Of a stretch of 64,000 nt of DNA, positions 24,755 to 33,900 are shown piece after piece. A program made the translations under genes and the position numbers. The notes under the pieces are model-generated. The model was given only the letters and a program-made list of their open reading frames with translations, made no database searches and was not told where the DNA came from. The stretch spans positions 1-64,000 of the forward strand of contig JANQQU010000064.1 of NCBI GenBank assembly GCA_028284905.1, in the 5' to 3' direction. Within the stretch, counting starts at the first letter, position 1; the number at the start of each line of letters is the position of its first letter. Source of the stretch: Calditrichia bacterium. GTDB taxonomy: Bacteria; Calditrichota; Calditrichia; RBG-13-44-9; J075.

Positions 24755-25954
24755 CTATGCTGTTTTTCCCGGATATGCCTGCAGGGCTTTTTCGAGAATT
24801 TCCATCGAGCGTTGCATTGCAGCGACGTTGAGGACAAATGCGATGCGTACTTCATCCTGGCCTAATCCCGGTGTGGCATAAAATCCTGCTGCCGGGGCAA
24901 GCATGATGGTTTCGTTGTTATCTGCGAATTCTTCCAGGAGCCAGGTACAGAATTTATCGGCATTATCAACCGGCAATTTGACGATGGTATAGAATGCGCC
25001 AGGAGGTTTCTGCCCAACTACGCCGGGCATATTGGACAACGCCTGGAAAACAGCTTCCCGCCGGGCATTATACTCTGCATAGACTTCATCCATGTATTCC
25101 TGCGGCGTATCCAGAGCGGCGATGGCGGCGATTTGCTCCATAGTCGGCGGGCAAAGCCGAGCCTGACCGAAGCGGAGAGCAGTATCAATAATATCTTTGT
25201 TTTTCGTTACCAGGCAACCAACCCGTGCACCACAGGCGCTATAACGCTTGGAGATGCTGTCCATAATCACTGCCCGATCGTCGATGCCTTCCAGGTGTAG
25301 AACGGAATGATGCTGCTTGCCATCATAGACAAATTCCCGGTAAACTTCATCGGAAAAGAAGAAGAGATCAAACTCCAGCACCAGCTTGCGCAGCCGCTCC
25401 ATCTCTTCCATGGTGTAGACATAGCCGGTGGGGTTGTTCGGATTGCAAATCATAATCGCACGGGTTTTCGGGGTAATTTTCGCACGAATCTCTTCATCGG
25501 AAGGTAAAGCGAATCCGTCTTCCGCCCGGCAGGTTACCGGTACTACTTTAACGCCGGCTTCTATCGCAAAGCCGTTGTAATTGGTATAAAAAGGTTCGGG
25601 GACTATCACTTCATCGCCGGGATCCATCGTGGCCATCATAGCAAAAATAATCGCTTCACTGCCAGCGGTCGTTACCAGAATTTCTTCTTTGCTGACGTTA
25701 ATATTGTTTTTCTGATAATACTTAGCCAAGCCTTCCCGGTATTCCCATAAACCGGCGGAATGGCCATAGGCAAGCACTTCGATTTCATGATTGCGGAAAG
25801 CATCCATCATCACTTTCGGGGTGGGAATATCCGGTTGACCGATATTGAGGTGGAAGACTTTTACGCCACGCGCTTTCGCAGCTTCGGCATAGGGAACCAG
25901 TTTACGGATTGGAGATGGCGGCATCGATTGTGCGCGTTGGGAGACTGAAGGCAT
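24755..25954 (-). CDS. Class I/II pyridoxal-phosphate aminotransferase
   Basis: A 399-residue fold-type I aminotransferase of the AspC group. Visible motifs: GQPDIPTP near residue 38, the substrate/PLP segment NPNNPTGYVY near 171, and the PLP lysine in SISKRYSACGARVG (about Lys236). Length fits the family. Substrate cannot be fixed; aspartate, aromatic amino acid or alanine are all possible. AAGGAGG precedes the ATG. It is followed by the tRNA-Leu gene on the same strand. Confidence 0.9.
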   Translation of the reverse strand: MPSVSQRAQSMPPSPIRKLVPYAEAAKARGVKVFHLNIGQPDIPTPKVMMDAFRNHEIEVLAYGHSAGLWEYREGLAKYYQKNNINVSKEEILVTTAGSEAIIFAMMATMDPGDEVIVPEPFYTNYNGFAIEAGVKVVPVTCRAEDGFALPSDEEIRAKITPKTRAIMICNPNNPTGYVYTMEEMERLRKLVLEFDLFFFSDEVYREFVYDGKQHHSVLHLEGIDDRAVIMDSISKRYSACGARVGCLVTKNKDIIDTALRFGQARLCPPTMEQIAAIAALDTPQEYMDEVYAEYNARREAVFQALSNMPGVVGQKPPGAFYTIVKLPVDNADKFCTWLLEEFADNNETIMLAPAAGFYATPGLGQDEVRIAFVLNVAAMQRSMEILEKALQAYPGKTA

Positions 25955-26134
25955 TGCATTTCCCTCCTTACTTTATAAAGTTAATAACAACAATAATTTT
26001 GTTTGATCTCATCAGGAATTTATTCTTGCCTGTCGCAAAGAATTTGTTGAAAAATATAACTTTATGAATCGTTGTATCGTGTTTGACGTTGCAAAAAATC
26101 AGCCCGGTTTTAAAACCGGTTTTGCTTGTATTTT

Positions 26135-26307
26135 CGGTAGTGTTAAAGAAGTTATGCTAAAAGCTGTCATCGCGAGGAGTGCCCCAAGGGGATCCCTACG
26201 GGGCAACGACGTGGCGATCTCTTTGCAGATGCCACTTCTGGGATTGCTTCGGCAAAAAACGCCTCGCAATGACGAGGACAAATAGCATTATATGTTTAAC
26301 ACTACCG
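26135..26307. mobile_element. MITE-like palindromic element with candidate target duplication
   Basis: Terminal inverted repeats of 13 bp (CGGTAGTGTTAAA and complement) bound a 173-bp non-coding element. Inner inverted repeats follow: TATGCT/AGCATA and GTCATCGCGAGG / CCTCGCAATGAC. The direct repeat TATTTT flanks both ends (26129-26134 and 26308-26313), as expected for a target-site duplication. The inner GTCATTGCGAGG-type sequence is a dispersed repeat known from many bacterial genomes. No transposase is encoded. Confidence 0.75.
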
Positions 26308-26360
26308 TATTTTCTACATCATCCGACTGGATAAGATAATTCCAACAGCGATATAAAATC

Positions 26361-26403
26361 AAAAAAAGTGCCTGCCAAATAAAATTATTTAGCAGGCGCT
26401 TTG
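26361..26403 (-). terminator. Intrinsic terminator of ilvE
   Basis: On the minus strand, a stem AAAGCGCCTGC / GCAGGCACTTT (one G-U pair) encloses an AT-rich loop and is followed by a run of T. It begins about 26 nt after the ilvE stop. Confidence 0.85.
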
Positions 26404-26428
26404 AAAATGCAATTTATGACCGAATAAA

Positions 26429-27469
26429 TCAGACGTTTTCCGGATCCAAAGCCTTAACACGGCCATTCAGATTCGACTTTGCTTCTTCCGGTGTATCATA
26501 AACATAAGTCAACCAGTGATCGTATTCCGCGACTTTACCACGAACAATATCCTGATAAAGATGCGCCAGCTCCAGGGTGATTTTCCCGGGTTTGCCATCG
26601 CCGAGCTGATATGTTTTCCATTCTTCCTGGGTTTGATTACGATCGCGGGAATCGGTGATTTTGGTAATCGGGGTTACCTCTGCCGCCGTTCCGGTAAAGA
26701 AAGCTTCATCTGCAGTTAAAAAATCTTCTACGCTAATCGGCGCAATCTCGGTTTCATAACCCAGATTTTTCGCCATAGTCATAATTGAAGTGCGGGTGAT
26801 GCCTTCCAGCACAGATTCTGCCTTGTCGTTGGTGGTCAGTTTACCGTTCTTCACGATGATGATATTCTCTCCCGGACCTTCGGAAATTCTATCTTCTATG
26901 TTGAGAAAAACAGCTTCGTTATATCCCAAACGACGCGCTTCCGTAGCGAAAATATTTGATTGAACATATAATCCGCCCAATTTAACAGACGCATTAATCT
27001 GGGAAGGATGAAAGCGCTTCCAGGGCATTAGAAGGGTATGAACACCATTACGTAATGATTCTTCTCCCAGGTAGGCGCCCCACTCCCAGCAACCGACGGT
27101 CAGATTTACCGGACAGGCGTGCGGGGTGAGCCCAAGATTGCCATAACCATAAAAAAGGTTCGGGCGGATATATGCGCTGTTGAGTTGATTTTTCCGGACG
27201 ACCATCCGGCAGGTTTCGCTGATCTCGTCATGAGGATAGGGGACTTCCATATTGATCGCAGATGCTGAATAGAAAAAGCGATCGATGTGTTCTTTCAGGC
27301 GAAAAATCGCCGGACCGCGAGGAGTTTCATAAGCACGTATGCCTTCGAATACTGAGCTGCCGTAATGAGCAACATGTGCCATTGCGTGGATTGCGTAGGA
27401 GTCCCAGTCTAATATTTTCCCGTTATGCCAGTAATATTTTGCACCCGGAAAATTGCTTAGGTCCAACAT
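26429..27469 (-). CDS. ilvE: Branched-chain amino acid aminotransferase
   Basis: A 346-residue fold-type IV aminotransferase. It shows the IlvE pattern: HYGSSVFEGIRAYETPRGPAIFRLKEHIDRF near residues 37-67, IRPNLFYGYGNLGL near 101, PLP lysine in INASVKLGGLYVQS (about Lys163), and EGPGENIIIVK and LEGITRTSI for cofactor phosphate binding. It makes or degrades leucine, isoleucine and valine by transfer with glutamate. A sigma-70 promoter and an attenuator-like hairpin lie upstream, so expression is probably regulated in the leader. No other ilv/leu gene is present nearby. Confidence 0.92.
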   Translation of the reverse strand: MLDLSNFPGAKYYWHNGKILDWDSYAIHAMAHVAHYGSSVFEGIRAYETPRGPAIFRLKEHIDRFFYSASAINMEVPYPHDEISETCRMVVRKNQLNSAYIRPNLFYGYGNLGLTPHACPVNLTVGCWEWGAYLGEESLRNGVHTLLMPWKRFHPSQINASVKLGGLYVQSNIFATEARRLGYNEAVFLNIEDRISEGPGENIIIVKNGKLTTNDKAESVLEGITRTSIMTMAKNLGYETEIAPISVEDFLTADEAFFTGTAAEVTPITKITDSRDRNQTQEEWKTYQLGDGKPGKITLELAHLYQDIVRGKVAEYDHWLTYVYDTPEEAKSNLNGRVKALDPENV

Positions 27470-27541
27470 TATTTTCTCCTTTCAAATTATAGAATTACCA
27501 GATTTATTTATTGTTTTCTCTTCTCCAAAAGTATGTGAATC

Positions 27542-27571
27542 AAAAAAGCCTGGATAAATAAAAGCCAGGCT
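27542..27571 (-). promoter_or_regulatory. Attenuator-like hairpin in ilvE leader
   Basis: On the minus strand, AGCCTGG and CCAGGCT form a 7-bp stem with an 11-nt loop, followed by TTTTTT. It lies between the promoter (-10 at 27667) and the ilvE start (27469), where a terminator must be read through or regulated. A 13-codon frame starting at an ATG about 15 nt before the stem runs into the hairpin (MLIQPGFYLSRLF), but it lacks a clear ribosome binding site. Confidence 0.6.
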
Positions 27572-27666
27572 GTATAAGCATAAAAAATAATAATTTAGAT
27601 GAATGCTTGTTCTTGTCGTTTTTTACAGTCTTTTCCTGGTTTTGTGACTCACATTTTGACAATTTC

Positions 27667-27695
27667 ATATTATCGATTCCGCCTCAATAAGTCAA
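27667..27695 (-). promoter_or_regulatory. Sigma-70 promoter of ilvE
   Basis: On the minus strand, TTGACT (27690-27695) and TAATAT (27667-27672) are separated by 17 bp. The start codon is about 190 nt downstream, which leaves room for the leader hairpin. Confidence 0.75.
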
Positions 27696-27838
27696 GGTAA
27701 TTGTAAAATGATAATGATTCGCAAAGGGAATACATCGGGGGAAAATGCATATTTTTACCGAAAAGGCAGTGTTGGGATGAAATGAATATTCGAGCAATAA
27801 TCTTAAGGTTGTTGCTGTTATGGAAGCTTTAGGCAAAC

Positions 27839-27876
27839 AAAAAAATCGGGACTGCGAAAAGCAACCCCGATTTTTT
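27839..27876 (-). terminator. Intrinsic terminator of the giant secreted protein gene
   Basis: On the minus strand, AAAAAATCGGG pairs with CCCGATTTTTT, leaving a 16-nt loop and a T-run. It starts about 25 nt after the stop codon. Confidence 0.88.
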
Positions 27877-27901
27877 CTCGAAAGGTGTTAACTGACCCTG
27901 G

Positions 27902-30900
27902 CTACTTTTGTAGCATGATCTTCTGGACAAACCGTTGCTTGTCTACCGCCATTACCACAAAATAGATACCGGAACTCACCGGCTGACCGTTCGTGCTAAA
28001 ACCGTTCCAACTGACGGTCTTGAAACCGGCTGACTGATATCCATTGACCAGTGTATTGACCGGCTGCCCGAGAATGTTGTAAACTGTAATGCGGACATCT
28101 GCATCGATTGGTAATGCGTAGCGAATCATCGTTTCCATATTGAATGGATTGGGATAATTCCCGAGCAGGGCAAATTTATCCGGCAGGGTAAGCGTTTGTA
28201 AACCGGGCGAATTCTCAGCTGCAGCAGAATTGAAAATTCCGGAAAACGCAGGCTGGTCTTTGCCATCTGCCAAACGAACAATTAGTTGCGCTTCATTCTT
28301 ACTATTTTCCATTTCGAGAAGCTGCCCTTGCGAAGAAGACGACTCGATCATAAAACTATATTCACCGGGTGACTGAATGATTTTAGTTAAATCGAATTCC
28401 AGCCAGCGCGCTTTGTGAACTGAGCCCGCTGTGCTAACGTCCTTCAGAACAACGGAAGGCAACGATTGCTGACTGATGCGCTTTCCGACCCAATTCTCAC
28501 CGTTCTCCAGTGTATTGGATATATGGTGAAGGTGGATGTCTGGCGCGGCAGTATCCGTTGCCGTGGCGTAGAGACGCAGCGTTGCTCGGGCAACATCACC
28601 AGGGATACTATCGACTTTAAATTTCCAGAGATACTTTTGGCTGTAATTGTTTTGGGCTATGCCACCCTTGTTATTTACAGCCTCTCCAGGGGGATTGATG
28701 CCTTTACTTTTGGGAGATATTGGGGGTGCTGTAAACTCTGCCCCATTGCTTCCCTGGGAAGTATTTAAGAATGCCCGCTCTTTCGCCAGAAAAGTTCGCG
28801 ATGGTGCAACCGTATTTTGTGACTGCTTGGCCAGCGTCGGAGTTTGTGTCGTGCTGTGCACATAGAAACTGTCGACGATATTGCCATCAATATCCTTGAA
28901 ATAAAACCTGGCGAGGTCAGATTGCCCGTTATAATTGAACACCCCGAAGAGCGCACCGGGATTGGCATCCTGATTCCGGGAATAAACGCTCGCCCAGAGC
29001 GGGTCAAAATTACGTTGCGCATTGATGCCACGGCCTCCCAGGCCGGAGACAGCGACAAAACTCCGCCCCTCATCTTCGATAGTTGCGGGATCATCCTTTA
29101 CCAGAACCAGGGTGTCTGAGGTGCTGGCCATTACCTGGTTTTCCATGCTACTCAATAAATGGGTGCGGCCGTAAATATGATCATCACCGGTAATGATAAA
29201 CACACCTGCCTGGCGGGATTCCCGATAGATATCCCAGCCGATTCCGGAGCCAATCAATCCCGGAGAAAGGGCTGTCATATTCTTATGCCAGATATTGACC
29301 CGCCAAATGTCATTGTTGGCAGCAAGTTGATTCCGGATATATGTGGGATGGTTACTGCCGGCTACACCAGGTGCCGTTGTAATAAAAAAGATACCGTTAA
29401 ATGTAAACGAAGATTGAATACCGAGACTACCATCCCATGGAATACCAATAAGATTCATTCGGGCTTCACAATATTCCTGGTAGCTGCCACTACCGGTAAG
29501 ATGTCCGGCTTCCTTATCTCCGAAAGCTGCAAAGTAAGGAAAGTCATCGGGGAAAACTTCCGCGATCTGGGCGACCCACTCATCCGGTTCACCAACGTAA
29601 TCAAGATCGCCGGCATGCATAATCATATCTGCGCCTTCGTCCTTGATCATGTTCATTACCGCGACGGCATTATTGTTGATGCCCTGATCCCCGAAGAAGG
29701 CGACGGTAAAGTTAACCGGTGTGCTGCTGCCGCCAATAATGTCAAAGTTCGCGATAATATTGGTGGTATCGGAGATTTCGACAGTAATCGGATTGTCGGA
29801 TGCATTGACATTGCCGATATCGCCACTCCAATGAGAAAATGTGTAACCAGTGGACGGATTCGCAGTTAGAGTAACGCTTTCGTTATCATAATACACCAGC
29901 TTGGCAGTGTCCGCGACAATTGTACCGCCGCCGGATGGGGCTGCGCTGGTGGTCAGCGGATAAATACCAATAGGACTACCAATTGTGTACTGATCGATCA
30001 GTGTGCCGCCATTAGTGATCGAATAAAACTGGAAAGTAATACCAGCATTATTCGCGACAACATACATGGTGCCGAAATCATCATTATAGCGCATCTCGCT
30101 GCCGGTTTCATACGGTGTTGAGTAGCCTCTGGTGTTATTACCGCCAATCCCGGTGACAAAGTGTGGAATATCGACGTTGTCATTATTGTCATCTTTAATA
30201 ATGCGCTCATAATGGTGATCATGACCGGCAAACACGGCATCTACACCCCACTCTTCGAACGGCCATTGCATCCAGTCGTGGTTACCGTGATAGGAACCGG
30301 AAGAATAAGCCGCATGATGCATTAATACAATTTGCCAGGGCGTTGTGGAAGCCGCCAATTGTGCCTGCAGCCAACGGCCTTGTGTCGAGTCATAGGTGAC
30401 GCCATCCGGCTCTTCCGGATCGCTATCGAGAAAAAAGAAATGCACTGGTCCCTGGATGACATCGTAATATCTTTCGTTGCCGGATGTATTTGTGCTGGTA
30501 ACACCGGGACCGGGAAGATCGAAAAAATCGAGATAATCGTTTAAATCTTCTTCGTCCCAGTCATGATTGCCCACGGCGGGGAAGAAGCGATTGACATCCG
30601 ATCCCTGACCATAAATGCCCGGATAATTCCCGATATATTCATGATAGAATTGACCCACTCGCCGGTCATAATCGCTGCCGTATACATTGTCGCCGACAGT
30701 TAAAACGATATCGACACCGAGTTGCTTGATCAGGCCGGAAACGTCCCAGTTATCATCACTGCCATCACCGAAATCACCAATGGCGGCAAAGGAGATATAT
30801 CCGGATGGGGCCGCAAATACTGCCGATACACTGCGGTCCTGATCCATGGTTAAAGTTAGTGGATTTTTACGGATGTCGCTTGCCGGCACATCGCCACTCC

Positions 30901-33900
30901 ATTGAGTAAAAACCAGGCCGGAAGTGCTGATTGCCGTAAGCTCAACAGTCTCCGAATGATCAAATACTGTCTGGTTAGGATTACTGGAGACAGTGCCGCT
31001 GTCCAACGGGGATACTGCGACGCTCAGCGTGCGAGGCAGCGGGGTAAAGCTGGCATTGATGCTGCGATCCTGATTCATTGTGACGGATATCGGATTATCA
31101 CCCGGTGTTGCACTGCCAATATCACCGCTCCATTCTGAGAAAGCGTAGCCAAAGTTTGCCGTCGCGGATAATTCAACTGCCTCATTTGGGTCATATGTTG
31201 CTTTAACCGGATTTGCGGAGATGCTGCCCCGGGCCGGATCATTAACGGTGGTAGTGAGGAGATGACCGGAAATTATGACGCTGCTATCCCGGATAATCGC
31301 CTCGTTCAGCAAACTGGCATCCGCTGCATTTGCCAGCGCATTGTAAGCGAGATCCAGCGTGGATGAAGTATTTGCACCGCCTGTCGCAGCTAAGGTAATC
31401 TGTAATAAGTTAAAAACATTGCCAACACCGCCGGGATTGTTGCCACTAAAAGAGAGCTGACCGCTGGCGACGTTGGTGAGATCGATATTTCCGGTAAATC
31501 CTTGCAGCAAACCACCATTGGAAACGTAAGTCAACACTGCGGGGTCCCAGCTCAGGCTGGCGCTGAAGCTACCAAGCAAATCGTTTATTGGGGTCATATC
31601 GACAGCAATCGTCGCCACGAAGCTGGTCCCGGGAAATGGGGCCTCCGTAGATGGAGCCACTGTGCTGATGAGGCCGGGCAACTCTTCGAAGTTTGCGGTA
31701 ATAAGACGATCCTGAGTCATCAAAATGTCCAGCGTATTTAGCGAAGGATTCGCCGTGCCAATATCCCCACTCCAGCTAAGAAAGCGCCAGCCGGTATTTG
31801 CCACGGCCGTCAGGGTTACCTGCTCTCCTTCATCATAAGTCGGCTTGTTAACACTGCGATTGATGGATCCGCTTCCTGCCGGATCTACAGTGGTTGCCAG
31901 GCTAAACTGCCGGGGGCCACTGCTGCCGGCGGGCATTATTTCCAGGGCAATTGCGGACCAATCCACCTTACCGTTAAAAACACCATCAACTGTTTCTGTA
32001 CCAGCGGTTTCCACTGTTTTTGTCTGTATGGCAATATTGACAATATCACTGCCGCTTCCCCGGGAAAGTTCAAAAAGTTCGCTGTAGTCACTGCCGGGTG
32101 TATGGGTTTTATTACGAATGCTAGCGATGGAATAAATGACGGATCCATCCGCATTCGTTGTTAATTCGAATGAATAATCGCGTCCATCCGAACCACTACT
32201 GCAAGCGCCATCAATGCCGTTAGAGTTTACCGGTACGACTGCACCAACCGGAGTAACGTCATCGACCCCACTATAGCGGGATACTGCGATGACGGCATGA
32301 TTGGGATCATCAGCAAAATCTGCCCGAACGATACCATCACCGCTGGGAGTGCCCATTGCACGCCAAATCTCGACCATGTTGTGGCTACGCCCGGAGCACT
32401 GTACATCCACTATTTCCCAGGTCAATCCCATCCCGGAAACGTTGTTGATTGGCTTGTATGGTTTGGAAGAAATCACTGCCAGGTAAAGGTCATTCGCTAC
32501 CGCTGTTACCGATGTTGAGGTTTCTACGAAAAATGCATCAGAGCTACTGCCAGTAGTAGAGCCTTCATAAACGACTTCGGCATTGCCAACAGAAAACCCG
32601 GCGGTAACGGAACGATCCTGATCCATTGTGAGATTAATCGTACTGCTATTGGGATCGGCACTACCTATGTCGCCACTCCAGTTGGCAAACTGGAAGCCGC
32701 TACCAGGATTGGCGGTTAAGGTAACTACCTCTCCATGATCGTACGTGGCTTTTTCCGGAGAGCGGGTAACGGCCCCAGCGCCACCGGGATTGGTGCCGAT
32801 TGTCAGTGTCCGCTGCACAGCATTAAATATTGCTTCGATATTTTTGTTACTATCCATAGTAATGTTAATGCTGGTTGCAGCGGGATCTTCATCGCCAATA
32901 TCCCCTTGCCAATGGTTGAACAAGTGGTGTTCCGCCGCGGTTGCGCTAAGGGTAACAACCTCGCCATTGTTGTAAACGGCTTTATCCGGAGAGGCTTGCA
33001 CAAAACCGCCATTTTCCGGCGTGGCAGCGGCTGTCAGTTGATAGCCGATAACTGTTACGGAGCTATCGGTAACGGTTAAGGTGGGGAGGAGATCCAGCGT
33101 TGCCCGGGACTGCAGGGCGCTAAAGGCTAAATCCAACGGAGATGCACTCCCTGCCGCACCAATGACATCAAAAGTAACCTGGAGAATAGCAACATCGCCG
33201 GCGATTCCCGCTGGATGACTGGCAGTAAAATTTATGTCGCCGCCAGCGACCCCGGCAACATCTACAGTGCCACTAAAATTGTTCAGCAGGCCGCCATTAG
33301 CGTTATAGGACAAAACGGTCTCATCCCAGGAAAGGCTGCCGCTAAAATTGCCAAGCTCACTATTGGTGCTACTCATGTCAATATTGATCTGCGCTGTTAC
33401 GGTTGTTTCGGTAAGGGCGCTGTCATTATCGGGAACTACCCGGGCATAGACATACTCCGGTAATGGTTGAAAATTGGCGCTTACGTTACGATCCTGATCC
33501 ATCGTTAGCGCTAAAGGATTAACAGTGGGATTCGCACTGCCGATATCACCGCTCCAGTTAACAAATTCAAAATTGTCCGCTGCGGTCGCTGTCAGGGAAA
33601 CCGATTCCCCATGATCATAACTGCTTTTTGCTGGTGTAGCAGCAACAGATCCACTGCCGGTGGGGGAAACCGAGCTGCTCAGAAAGCGCTGCACAGGGGT
33701 GAAATTAGCGGTAATTGCGCGGGATTGACTCATGGTTACATTGATCACCAAATCCGTCGGATTTGCGCCGCCAATATCGCCGCTCCAGTTAGCGAATTCA
33801 TAATTGGCAGATGGTGTCGCAGAGAGTTCTACCAGGCTATTTTCTTCATAGTTGCTTAAATTGGGTGTTTTGCTAACACTGCCACCGATGGATGGATTAA

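Larger units (their letters stand above)
25955..26428. other. Intergenic region with MITE-like element and terminator
   Basis: No gene is seen. The region holds a 16-bp palindrome at 26104-26119 (CCGGTTTTAAAACCGG), a 173-bp inverted-repeat element (26135-26307) and the terminator of ilvE (26361-26403). The first 150 bp should hold the promoter of the aminotransferase; no strong -35/-10 pair was picked. Confidence 0.6.
27470..27901. other. Intergenic region: ilvE leader and terminator of giant gene
   Basis: Contains, in order, the ilvE ribosome binding site, a hairpin with U-run in the leader (27542-27571), a sigma-70 promoter (27667-27695), about 130 bp without visible features, and the terminator of the 8.8-kb gene (27839-27876). 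No coding sequence is supported. Confidence 0.65.

Noticed and set aside
26104-26119. Perfect 16-bp palindrome CCGGTTTTAAAACCGG as an operator
   Set aside because: It lies within the 474-bp gap, but with no nearby -35/-10 pair it is only a weak candidate; listed in the gap description, not as a separate site.
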